From: Watersipora subatra | Taxonomy: Eukaryota; Bryozoa; Gymnolaemata; Cheilostomatida; Watersiporidae | Length of the DNA: 64,000 bases | Direction of reading: 5' to 3' | Assembly (NCBI RefSeq): GCF_963576615.1 | Contig: NC_088710.1 | Coordinates: forward strand, 682,001-746,000 | Shown: piece after piece, positions 24,053 through 34,524 of the stretch | Layout: each line of letters begins with the position of its first letter | Position numbering within the stretch: the stretch's first letter is position 1 | The notes under the pieces: generated by a model | Databases searched by the model: none | What the model saw: only the letters and a program-made list of their open reading frames with translations | What the model was told of the DNA's origin: nothing | Position numbers and translations under genes: made by a program

Positions 24053-24344
24053 GAAAAGCTCACTAGCCAGTGCGCTGACCTCTTTTTAAACGGGGGCGTC
24101 CCAAGCTCCATTGCACCCCAGCCGCTTCAAGAAGCTGCAATAGGGCCTCAACCGCCCAGCCATTGGGGAACGTCGAGTCGCCACAAAACTAGAAAAACTC
24201 TTAGTCAGTCTAGCTGGTTCAAGATGTATTCCAGAGAGTGCAGCTCCCCTCGACATTTGCAGATGTCCAAGAATATTTCCTTTCAGAGAAGTACCCGACA
24301 ACTGACCTCTATCAAGGCCCTCCGGCTCTTTTATCACCAGTCCC

Positions 24345-24750
24345 TTACATAGCAAGGTGATTCCTCAGCTCCTCCACTCCAAGTGCACACTTCTGCACCA
24401 CTTTATCATTAATATAGTGGTCAGTCCCCCGTCCGACTCGCTCATCTAGCGAAAAAATTTTGCCTAGAGGTTTGGTCAGGACCCTAGGCGCACACGATAG
24501 CCCAAAGCCTAAGCGTGTCACTGTCAACGCATAAAGGACCCCCCTTATACTTCACAACCTGGTATTTCTACAGGTCCTCCGAAACATGGATCTGTAGGTA
24601 CACAGACTTAAGGTCGACTACCCCAAGTTCGTTGTATTTTGACATCCAGCTCTCAATCTCAGCACAATACCGCTCATGCAGGTTAAGTGCCCGAGTACAC
24701 TTTACTAAGCGATCTAGGTCTGCAATCCTTTCGGGGATTCCCCAGACCAC
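24345..24750 (-). pseudogene. reverse transcriptase remnant (copy 1)
   Basis: VVDLKSVYLQIHVSEDL matches RT motif with its first catalytic Asp. A shifted frame holds GFGLSCAPRVLTK and then YIND in place of the catalytic Y-x-DD. The frame break near 24,550 and the lost Asp make it inactive. Confidence 0.75.
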
Positions 24751-25264
24751 CGTCAGCTAACGGTCCACTGGTTTTGGGCGAAAGTGGAAATGAAATCACG
24801 GTCATCGACTCGCAGTGACACCAGATCACTGCCCGACGACGGCGCCACTTCCGCCACCCCGCATGCGTAGTTAGCCCCAGTATCCTGCCCTGCATGTGCT
24901 CTACAGCATCCATTCGGATAGGGTTTCCCCACCTGACGGAATACTTTGCATCACTTCCTCTATGGACAGCAACACCTCCCATGTGGTCAATGACGTCATC
25001 ACCCAGCAAGCGGTCAACTCCAAGGTTGCACAACTTGTCCATCACAAGTGTTGTAACACTAAAACAGTGTCCCTGCACGCCAACAACCGTTTGATACTGC
25101 CCCTTCATGTGAGATGCCTTGCCATCTGCTGTCAACAATGGCTGGCTCGGCTTGAGCCGGGTCGAACCTGCCAGCACCTGCGGACTTACCAGGGTTCGCT
25201 CAATCCTAGTGTCAACTAGACACTGAAAACTGCAGCCATTCAAAATTGCTCGAACAACCTGCAT
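24751..25264 (-). pseudogene. retroviral-type aspartic protease remnant (copy 1)
   Basis: The active-site region reads CLVDTRIERTLVS, with the Gly of DTG changed to Arg. LLGDDVIDHMGGV fits the second conserved block. The frame continues into the start of the RT domain. Confidence 0.65.
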
Positions 25265-25422
25265 ACAACCGCTTGTTGTAGCCTCGCCGGCTACCCTGGA
25301 CAGCCAAGGACTGTCCCGCTGTACACTCTTACTGCTTGCATGTGACCTCCAGTTTCCAGCTGTCCCACCAACGCCACCTCAGGTCCCCATGATGTTATTA
25401 TGAGACTCTATGTAAGCCTGGC

Positions 25423-26412
25423 TTACATGGTATCCATATGGGAGGACACGGCGCCCTCATCTTCAGTGAGCATTCCCGCCGGTCCAGGCGGTGGCCGCAC
25501 AGGACAGTCCAGTAGAAAGTGGTCCGTGTGACTGCATCGGAAACACCTAACCCTCTTACCAGAAGAGGTTTTTGCCATCCCCGTACCACACAAAGGTCGT
25601 TTAACTTGTGTGCAATCTTTCACTCTGTATGAGCCCCCACATCGAAATCAACCCTCCTTGCTTTCGGGCTGCTTGCTAGAAGCAGCCCCCAACTGCTTGC
25701 CAGAAGCAGTCTCCGACCGGTTACCAGAACTGGCCACTAAGCTATTCGTTGAGGGGCGACCCTCAACAGCTCTCCGGGAAACTAATTTCCCCTCGCTCTG
25801 TTCAGCACAGAACCAAAGTTGGCAGTGTACGCTAGGTCATGTGTCACTGCCCATTTGTAGACTAACTCAGCCGGCCTCTCGTAGAACTTGGTTCTGAAAA
25901 TCATGTCCTGGAGCACCACCTCCTGTCTACCGCTGAGCTGCTGCAGGCGGTCCAGGTATATATCAACTGTCTCTTCAGCCGGCAGCTGGCGAAACGACGC
26001 CATACCTCCTCTCAAGGCATGGTTGGTATCTCCGGCAGTCAGCTCCGCCTTCATGACATCCCACTGAAAGGCCTTGCCCACTCTCCTGCATCCATGCACT
26101 CAGGCAGCAGTGCCAGAAAGCATGTACGCAATCAGTATGCATGGAACAATCTGCTCCAGCTGACAGCCACTCATACTAGGAAAGCCATGTGGTTACCCCA
26201 ACTGCACCATCACCTGTAAATGGCTCCATCTGTCGGCTCAGCCTTTCCGGTGTAGGCCATCGTGTCTGTTTGACCAGATTCACCAAAAAGGCAGCATCGA
26301 GCACCAAAGGCACTTGTCCAGCAACCTCAGCCGCCCATGCGCCATCGAGTGGCTGAACCCCTCTGCCATTCTGAGATGGCTCAGCCTTCTGGCTGCTTCC
26401 AGGCTTACTCAT
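25423..26412 (-). pseudogene. gag remnant with CCHC zinc knuckle (copy 1)
   Basis: Three separate frames: 26412-26176 (N-terminus), 26099-25782 (capsid-like, with FRQLPAEETVDIYLDRLQQL) and 25623-25423 (nucleocapsid with CFRCSHTDHFLLDC, a C-x2-C-x4-H-x4-C knuckle). Stops and shifts between them show decay. Confidence 0.7.
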
Positions 26413-26489
26413 TGCCCTTTCCAGCTTGCCTCAGCCCACCTGAGTAGCACCCTTAACCAACAAAGGAAAACAATAAAGCCGAAATAGCT

Positions 26490-26706
26490 TGTAAGCAAAT
26501 GTACACAGTACCAGACTGTTAGTGGTGACACTTCAAACCTCCCCTTATGTCACTCCTACTCCACCTAGGCGTTTTCCCAAAAAACACCGTAGTGCCGGAC
26601 TACTCTAAGAAATAATATAACCACGAGTCACCAAGACCCAAACAGACAAGAAAAGATAGTTGATCTGTAATATAGCCAAAACACAGCGAAGATCCTAAAT
26701 AGAGCT
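26490..26706 (-). repeat. 5' LTR of the gypsy-like element (copy 1)
   Basis: Partner of 22135-22351. The gag start lies just to its left on the - strand. Confidence 0.75.
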
Positions 26707-29247
26707 ATCCGAACGGAGCCCTCTACCAGAAAACAACATGGCCAATTCTCCGCGTACTGTGCCGCATGCCCACAAACTCTTACAAGCTCCTCTTGAGCAC
26801 CATGTGACTATTAACTCACAAGAAGTTGCACCCTTACTCGAACGGTTGTCCATGTTTGCTTGCTCTGTTTTGAGGTTCGACAGTCAAACAATAGTTATGA
26901 TGGTTTTTAGATATGGAGGCTCGGTGGTTAAAATAGTGAACTAGAAGATGATCAGCTGGTGATGAAGAAGGAGGCGCCATAGACAGGGAAAAATAGAGGG
27001 AAGTTCCAGAGGCAGAGGAACATGCCTCGGCAGGCAGGCTAGTTCATAGAATGCTGTGTTCATAGCAGTTAGGTGTGCTTATAGGCGGGGAGCCTCAACA
27101 GGTCCTTGAGAAAGAGAGATAGATAGATGCTGAGTCGTTGAAACTTCTCTTTTATAAGTGTCTCTGTTAGCCTGTAAGAAGGTGCTTAGGCGCTCAGGTT
27201 CTAATCTTTATGTTGCAGTGGGTTAGCAATTGAGTGAACTTGTCTTAAGTACATCATGGGAGTGATGAAATGATAACCAACTCCAGTTGTCTTGGTTGTG
27301 TCTGGTACAGGTCTGATATCTTTTAATGGTTTTCTAGCATGTCGTTTGATGTCTCTTTTTTCATAGGTTACTTCTACAAAAGGTTGCTAAGCTGCTTGTA
27401 GATGAGTATATGACCACCGTCTTTATTGCTGGTCCTCTAATGTATTAGGTGTCATGTTCATTGTAATATTGCGTATATCTCCGGTGTTTAGGCATTTCTC
27501 CATGATGCTATCTGCTTTTGCTAATACTTCTATACAACAGTGTAATTCAACTACATAATTTACTTGCCGAGCTGTTCTGATGGTTGGCTGTCTGACCTAT
27601 GTAAGCAAAATAAGTTTATGGCGAAGTGTTGGTGTTGTTTGGTCGTCTCTCTGATTATTTTAAACAAAGTTATAATAAGGTCGAATTTCAGTAGCGAATA
27701 ATTGCTAGTTTTACTCACTTCGTGTCGATAATCATCTGAATGAAATTTGGTTTTGATTTTACTAGTAAGTTCTACTTATTTCTTGCTTCAAGGTGAATGG
27801 ATTTTTCATAGAGAAAAATACCTGCATGGCTCTTATGAGATCGTCTCGTTTGGTTCAGAGGTTTTAAGGTTATTAGGCCCAAGGGCTATGTTGTTCTATG
27901 GAGATAGTAACAAAACTGGACACCGATAGAGAAGAGAATCTGGACAATGTTTATAATTCATTTGAGCGCCGAAACCTGGCAAAACAAGATTATTCATTCA
28001 GAAGGAATATATTAACAAGCAGGTCAAGGAATCCTTAAAGACATTCTGAGCAGTCAAGAGGAAAATCAATGAAATAGATACATTAATCAGCAAGTCAGAG
28101 AACTGCCAAAAGACATGTTCTAGATACCAATAGTTAATCATCACCTTCAACCATTACAACAATGTCGCTGTAGAATTGTGTAACCAATCATCAGGCTTTT
28201 TATGGATTTTAGTAGTAAGCTCTTGCAGCAGAGCTGGGAAAAGACGTAATTGCTATTTGATTGTCTTCTGGGTTTTTATTCATATAAAAAGGCAAGTTGT
28301 GGCACAGCAGCGACTATAAAAATGCTCTACTTTGGCATGTTTTGGTAAAGCAATGCATGTTATCACCATCGTTAAAACAGCAAAACTGCGACTAAACTGA
28401 GATAACATGTAACCCTGGTACTTAGTTTATAATCACTATTTTATTGGTTTCTACCTAGGCTTTGATTGGCTGCTCAGACTGGTGATGCCTTGATAATATA
28501 GCGGCATGACGTTGTACTACTACACCGCAGTGTATCTTTGGATTTAATGTCTGTGACACAGTTACATTACGTCTGTCGTCTGTCTCAACGAGTATTAATA
28601 GCGAATAATGCTGCTTATATAGCATTGCTGGTTTGGTGTCTATTCCGCTTACGCAGATGGTCAAAAAGCATGTCATACCTAAATTAACTGCTAGCCTTTT
28701 ACTTTGCAATTGTCTAAGCTGGCACACTTCTACCAATTTTGGTAGTTGAGCACTGATATAGCTCTCTACCATTTTCATCTGTATCTGTTCAGTAAGTGTT
28801 CATCATCTGTGCTAAATGTGATTTCAAAATCTATCTATTTTCAGCATCAGTCTCCACCAAGAAACTCTCGGTCTATAATTTATAGACAGAGGTCAAGGTT
28901 GCATCAGAAATAATGCATATTGTATGTCCCTCGAGCATTGTGATGGTAAACACGCTTTGCTTACTGGTTTTATCTGTTATAATAAAGTCACAAACTTGTG
29001 TATTTCAGCACTTTTCTTGGCGACTGCTCACTAAATATTGTATCCATATTTAGAGAATCATTTTAGTGTCCAATGTTTTTGTAGCAGTATTTCACCCGAA
29101 GCTACAATCCGTTATGGTAATGTAGTCTACCATTATATACCTCGCTAATGTTAATTTGATCTGTATCAGCAGGTAGTTTCTATGATGATGCAAGTTAGTT
29201 TGTACCATCCATTTTAGCTAATATCTGATGTGTTTATGTCTCTTTAG
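26707..29247. other. no gene recognised
   Basis: Only short chance frames. Part of it (about 28,000-28,900) differs between the two tandem units more often than its neighbours do. Confidence 0.4.
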
Positions 29248-29653
29248 AAACAGGCATTCAGAGTAGTAAGGGGTCACCAAGGATGGCTGCAAGCAGCAGT
29301 CTAGAGATCCAATGGTATCCTGACAGCATGCGTTGTGAGTGCTTTCAAAATATGCACATTCACTAGATGTAACAAAATTTATTTCCCCATTCTTTCAGAC
29401 TGCTTGCTGACTCTGTCATGTGATGAAACAACCAAACATTGAATAATATCGAAAATTGACAGCCAGGTTATTCTCCTATTTTGGTCCGACTTACTCTGTT
29501 CCTACAATCGTTTGTTATCACCGTCTATCTTATGGTTCTGTCAGGTGATGTTGTCAGGGAAGATAAGAAGAAAGAGTATGTTTTTCATTTTAAAATCAAA
29601 GAGTTGAAGAAGAAGGAGGCGAAAGGGAACTTTGAAATACAATCAACTACTCG
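29248..29653 (+). CDS. two phase-compatible exon candidates, unidentified (copy 1)
   Basis: Exon 29248-29334 (CTTTAG acceptor, GTGAGT donor) contains an ATG at 29283 in good context and reads MAASSSLEIQWYPDSMR. Exon 29545-29653 (CTGTCAG acceptor, GTATGA donor) continues in phase with DVVREDKKKEYVFHFKIKEL. Joined, they give a Lys/Glu-rich start of about 54 residues. The next exon was not found in the required phase. I do not recognise the family. Confidence 0.35.
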
Positions 29654-29942
29654 GTATGAACCATTAGTACACTAGTTAATAGGTTTTTCGTGTTTAGTTC
29701 TGATTGTTAGTTCTCACGAGTCCATATCAAAAACGTCGAGTGCGTCTGTGAGCCTTGTCAATGCGATTACACGGTCATAGCTACCGATTAATAAGTCAGC
29801 ATTGAGACTGACATCATATTAGTAATCTTCCCTTCTGGATAAGCAACTCCAAAGCAGTGTCTCCCTCTTTGCTAGATAACAGTAGCTAGAGACTGTTTCA
29901 TAGAGTAAGGTTCAACTAATGGCTCGACACTCTTGTGATTAA

Positions 29943-30485
29943 ATGGAGGTAACCCGCTGCTTAGTGTCGTTTGCTTTCATGAATGCAGTAGTCTTTATTA
30001 CTACCCTGGGAGTTTGTGCAGAGGTCACTAACGTAGCCGCAATCATTGCTGATGAGAGTTTCCTTAATGGTTTATCAAGGTCCTTCATTTTCCTGGTGAA
30101 TGCCGGAGACAAGCCAATGCTAAAATGCAAAGTCAGCAACTTGCCAGAAGATATCGAGACTAAAAAACTTCCAGAGACCAAGGTGAGATCTTGGTGTCGC
30201 ATTTTTTCTTGTCAATGTACCTCCCTTACTCATAGCTAACTCGTCGGTCTATTGTCAAATTTTTTCATCCGATATGCCTTGTCAACATTCATATATAACC
30301 AGGATGGCTTTTGTAGCAGGTCACATTTGTGTAGGATACTCTTGCATCTTCTATGTACATCTGTTCTACAGATAGATGATGGCCGCATACAGGTGTCTTT
30401 AAAAAAGACAAGCAAAAACAATTGGGAAAGTTTGATCGGCCCTGATCAGCCCTGGAAGTTCCCTCCACCTCCCGAAATACAGTAG
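29943..30485 (+). CDS. small secreted protein candidate, two exons, unidentified (copy 1)
   Basis: Exon 29943-30182 starts with ATG in good context (A at -3, G at +4), preceded by an in-frame stop. It encodes a signal-peptide-like start, LVSFAFMNAVVFITTLGVCA, then a mature part with LKCKVSNLPEDIETKKLPET. Its GTGAGA donor is in phase 0 with exon 30372-30485 (CTACAG acceptor), which reads IDDGRIQVSLKKTSKNNWES and ends with a Pro-rich tail and TAG. Total is 117 residues. The second half faintly resembles the end of a CS/p23 beta-sandwich, but a secreted protein would not fit that family. Both exons appear unchanged in unit 2. Confidence 0.45.
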
Positions 30486-30786
30486 TCAACCGCCAGCTTC
30501 TATGGATGACTTCACACAATAATTACAGAACTCTATTGTCTGATCCTTCATTGAGACTACCTGGTGTTGGGAGTAATTATTTCAATTCTTGTATTTATCT
30601 ACTGGCGCTTTTTGGATTTACAAACAATAGTCTCGAGGTTGCGGAGCTTTGGGCTTACGCAATGTTTTTGATATTTGTTTTTAATTAAGCTTTGTATGTC
30701 AACATATGAACAAAATCTTTTTATAATTCTGTAAACTAGGTTTTTGTATCAGCTCTTTTGCTCATGCTGCTAATAGACAGTTTTTC

Positions 30787-30797
30787 ACCCCCCCCCC
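30787..30797. repeat. poly-C run, length differs between units
   Basis: Ten C here against eleven at 53,812-53,822. This single base shifts the unit offset from 23,025 to 23,026. Confidence 0.8.
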
Positions 30798-30996
30798 ATT
30801 AATTTGAGGGTGGGTGCTGCTTTATCTTTAATCTCTAAATGCACTCATGCTTTTTAATCTCTGAACGCATCAGCTATAATAGTAAATATATTACATGATT
30901 ACAACAGGAGATGTGAAGATGACTCCGTGTTACACCCACTCGTGTTAGAGACTAGACACAATCAATTTAGTCAAAGAGAGTTTTCTTCCTCTTTAG

Positions 30997-31176
30997 AAGT
31001 ATGGAAAAGTTTTATCATCTGAACTAACTGCTATGAAGTCTAGGCAGATTATGTATGAGGTAGCCTTGCTAAACATGGATGGCTGTATTAAAAATGACGC
31101 TACAATAGCTATGACACCCGACTACATCGCTCCACATGAAATTATCATCTCACGACCTGCTACACCTAATGTATAG
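30997..31176 (+). CDS. candidate alternative terminal exon, unidentified (copy 1)
   Basis: After CTCTTTAG, a phase-0 frame of 59 residues runs KYGKVLSSELTAMKSRQIMY ... ISRPATPNV to TAG. It accepts the same phase-0 donor at 30183 as the exon at 30372, so the two could be alternative last exons of the secreted candidate. Identical in unit 2. Confidence 0.35.
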   Translation, partial: KYGKVLSSELTAMKSRQIMYEVALLNMDGCIKNDATIAMTPDYIAPHEIIISRPATPNV

Positions 31177-32530
31177 ATGAAGTATAATATTCACATAGAG
31201 TTATCAACACCACCTTCTCCATATAGCTGCATAGCTCTAATTATTATTTAACTTTCCAACTTGGAGTCTCCGGGCAGGTCTATACTTCAATATAATAATG
31301 CTCTGACACGTGCTCAATACGCTGAATAATCTATTTATAGACTGTTATTCTCTTCACATTACTTAATTGAAAACCTCAAATTTATTGTCCAATAAAGTTA
31401 CCAGCTCTGTGTTCTCCATGTGGTTCCTCCACAAGCTTACTCAGTTTCTCAAGCATGCAAGTAATTAACCTGCTAGCAGGGTTATAATTAATAGCAACAG
31501 CTACTCCTATCTACTCAACCTGTTTTAGTTGAGACTGCTGAAAACCGTTCTAGGCAGTTCTATACAAGAACAACTGGTTTTTAACAGGTGAAGGGAGAGT
31601 CTACAGCAAATATTATTCTGTCTAATCTATGAAAGATTGCCAGCACACCACGAACTGTCCCACTCTCATGACTGCTGCACCGTGTTTACAACCATGTTTT
31701 AACAGCGCGCCAGTAGTACCAAAAACATACAGAACAAAGTCCACTAGGAATCGTCTACTCTTACATTTAACACTGGATTTAAAATTATTATCTTCAATGT
31801 TATAGAGATGTGTAACTTTACAAGGTAACTCTATGAGACACTCTTGTAAATGAAATAGATTCACTCTTCTATTAAGGTGGTCATCAGGTCATCGTGTACT
31901 TTACCTTGCGCTGAATAAGCCTTGCTTCTCCAAGCCCTGGATATACCTTGTTTCAACATTTACTATCAAAACTACGTCTAGCCAGACAAATATGGTCATT
32001 ACGCATTTTATTATATTATTATGGTATCTTAAATACTTTGAATTTAAAATACATTGGAATGTAAATTTTTTGTGTCAAGAAAACATACATATGAGTGGAA
32101 TAAGATAAATGCTAAAAAATAAAACACCTAAATACAATAGATGCATAGCAATGAGACGACTAGAAAATATTCACTACGTATCTAGGTTCATGGAATATGA
32201 AGAAGAGTAATATGGACATGAAAAGTGAGCAGAAAATTCCAACAAAGACGTGTAACCACAACTATTCCATTACTATAAGCACTTATTTTTGCATAGAGAT
32301 ATTTAAAAGAATATAAGTGTGTTTGCTGATGGTATGGATTTGGCAGCATTCCAACATCATATGGAGCCTGAGTTTCCATTTTCAGCATTGCCAGTTTTTG
32401 ATCAAGCGCTTAATCTATGGTATTAACAAGGTATACATCATAGAACAAGCCTCCAACAACCAGCAGGGGCACACAACTACATGAATGTTCACCGAATCAA
32501 AATTAATATCAACTTGGTGCCAGAACAAAA
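31177..32530. other. no gene recognised
   Basis: AT-rich with short frames. The - strand frame at 31622-31864 gains a premature stop in unit 2 (TGG to TAG), which argues against coding. Confidence 0.4.
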
Positions 32531-32805
32531 CTAGAAGGCGCCAGCGCATCTGTTATGTTTTACATCAGCCTGAGAAATGCGTGGTTCAACCACAGAAGGC
32601 TGAGGTATATTACTGCTAGCGTTAGACATGGTGTCACCAGCTGGGCCTGACCTAGCGACTAACTTGTTCCTACCAGCAAGGCTAGACTCGGTATCGCTGT
32701 GGTTATGCCGCGGCTGCATGAATGGGGAGTAGCTGGAGTATGAAATCGAAAGAGGGTAAGCTGTGGATGCCATCGATTTCCCCGCCACGCTCCTAGGTCC
32801 AAAAG
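32531..32805 (-). CDS. candidate last exon with Ser/Pro-rich C-terminus, unidentified (copy 1)
   Basis: From a weak AG at 32806-32807 a frame of about 91 residues runs FGPRSVAGKSMASTAYPL ... SYSSYSPFMQPRHNHSDTES and ends NRCAGAF. The polar composition resembles a disordered cytoplasmic tail. Between units it shows one Leu/Pro replacement and one silent change. No upstream exon was found. Confidence 0.3.
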
Positions 32806-33123
32806 CTTAACTCACAGAATAATCTACCTTGTATCCTGGTTCTTCAGCAAACTTTTACGTGTCAGACATCAAATGTTACTTTAAGAATTCATGATAAGCA
32901 ACAGCAATTTGTAAGTGTCAAGACATCTCTCAGTATCTGTCTCTCTGTCTGTCTAGTTTACAGAAATGAGTTTAAGTTGGGCAGCTAAAAAGGATAGGCG
33001 AGCAAACAAGTTATTAACAAGCTTATTCTTTAAAGGCAGTATGTTAAATGTGTAAACTGGGTTGGTAGTCATAGAAACCATTTATAATAACATAATATAA
33101 CAGTTCGTAGTTGAACTACTTCA

Positions 33124-33805
33124 TCTATATATATATATTTCACAAACTTAATCGTATGTGTATTCGTGTCGAATCATTTTCATTGTCCAGCTATAGCTAT
33201 TATTTTAGTATTGCGGCACACATTACGATGCCCCTGATAAGAAATTTCGATCTAAGGTGTTATCATATTTGATATACCGTAACCACACGCTAATTATTTT
33301 AGCAATGCGCCCACATGTTACGATGCCCTTGCTAAAAAAAATTTATATATGGGTCAAGGCCAATTCTTCTCACGCGGACATTTATGGGGAGAACTTCTAC
33401 ATTCTCTTGCCGTTCGGTCAGACAAAAGCAGTACGAAATCTCTTTTTACATTTGCACCAATACCGATTGTGTAGTTGTTTTGGTAGTGTTTTGTGTAGTT
33501 CAAATAAGTTAAGAAAAAAAAGTAATAGCTAAATGAAGTCTGTTTTGCTACGGGTACAATAAAAGATGATTCGGTAATGATAACATTAATACGAACTGAG
33601 AAAACAAAATAAAAATGCTGAATATGTTGAATTAATAATAACAATTCTTACATAGAAGTGTGTGTATAAAAAAGGTTACTGTTCCATCAGAAGCTATCCA
33701 TCAAAACTTTTCTTATGATATGCAGTTTGAAAGTTAGAATGTTGTTATATGTTAAATACAAATCAATTTTCTAACCAAAACCTTTTTTTTTTACCCAGGC
33801 AGCGC
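33124..33805 (+). mobile_element. Helitron-like element, 3' end truncated (copy 1)
   Basis: It starts TCTATATATATATATTTCAC after an A. It contains duplicated TTAGCAATGCGCCCACATGTTACGATGCC-type blocks and a 3' section shared with 43,428-43,545. At the expected hairpin it reads ACCCAGGCAGCGC and then breaks into GCATAGTACTGACAC repeats. Confidence 0.6.
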
Positions 33806-33823
33806 ATAGTACTGACACACTTG

Positions 33824-34499
33824 TGTAAGATACCTGTATCTTGACTATGACCTAGTTTCATCTTGCCTCTGCCTAGCTGCGGTTTCTACATACCGATGTC
33901 AGAACAACTCTCATGTCAGAGCTACATATCTTTTATACATTAAGTTGTTATTTTACTATACACAAAAGATAAGAACGTAACACTTTTCTATAACATTTCA
34001 TCATTTGACATTTGACAATTACTACAAGACCAACATCTTTTCCTGCCAAGACTGTCTGTGTCACCATTCGTGTCAGCCTCCATAAACATTCCAACTAAGC
34101 TAATGATCTGTCCGCATCCGCTTGCTTATCTTTGTCTGTGCGCCTGGAACAAAATTAGTTGTGTAAATATTATTCTGCAACCTTTTCGTATCTTGTGTTT
34201 GACTCATGCCACACATATTTTATGCAAGTCATACTCTCCTATATAAGGGAATCCCATCTTGTTTGTGAGGAGTCTTTCGTTCAAACATTCATACTGATAC
34301 TCTTACGCTCATATTTTATTATACATTCTTGCTAAGTAATATAGATCGTTAAATATACTGATCTTAAATACAACCTCTGTCTCGTTATCGCAGTATTAAA
34401 TCTTGTGGTAGAAAAACAGTTCTACAAACATTGGCTTAAACAGAATAAGCCCCCTAAGGGTAACATTGCTAAGAAGGACGTTAGCAACGGGTTATCACA
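33824..34499 (+). repeat. 5' LTR (copy 1)
   Basis: It starts TGTAAGATACCTG and ends TTATCACA. It contains a TATA box (TATATAAG at 34240-34247), which would place the transcript start near 34,270. The gag frame is already open in the last 95 bases. Confidence 0.85.
34240..34247 (+). promoter_or_regulatory. LTR TATA box
   Basis: TATATAAG in the 5' LTR, followed by GGGAATCCC. It is present in all four LTRs of the window. Confidence 0.6.
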
Positions 34500-34500
34500 C

Positions 34501-34518
34501 TGGTGTCAGAAGTTTTGG
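34501..34518 (+). other. primer binding site
   Basis: TGGTGTCAGAAGTTTTGG begins one base after the LTR. TGG pairs with the CCA end of a tRNA, and TGGTGTCAGAAG is a common type in Ty3/gypsy elements. Confidence 0.7.
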
Positions 34519-34524
34519 CGTGCG

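Larger units (their letters stand above)
22135..26706 (-). mobile_element. degenerate Ty3/gypsy-like LTR retrotransposon (copy 1)
   Basis: Two direct repeats of about 217 bp (22135-22351 and 26490-26706, both starting TGTAAGCAAA on the + strand) bound 4.6 kb. On the - strand the order is gag, CCHC knuckle, protease, reverse transcriptase, RNase H, integrase: the Ty3/gypsy order. The frames are broken and key residues are changed. The protease triad reads DTR instead of DTG/DSG, the RT box reads YIND instead of Y-x-DD, and an integrase acidic position is Asn. The LTRs differ at many sites, so the insertion is far older than the 23-kb duplication. The region is GC-richer than its surroundings. 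Confidence 0.85.

Noticed and set aside
22665-26219. + strand frames over the gypsy-like element
   Set aside because: They are opposite-strand shadows of the decayed gag-pol, kept open by its higher GC content.
30372-30482. CS/p23 or NudC-type domain assignment for the small gene candidate
   Set aside because: The likeness is limited to a short DDGRIQVSLKK-type strand, and the candidate begins with a signal peptide, unlike those cytosolic proteins.
31622-31864. 80-codon - strand frame as a gene
   Set aside because: Unit 2 has a premature stop at the matching place, there is no domain, and no splice partners were seen.
34405-34524. 40-codon N-terminal extension of Gag starting at an ATG inside the LTR
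   Set aside because: It lies upstream of the primer-binding site. The ATG at 34525 just after that site is the usual Gag position. The same frame in the 3' LTR runs into unrelated sequence.
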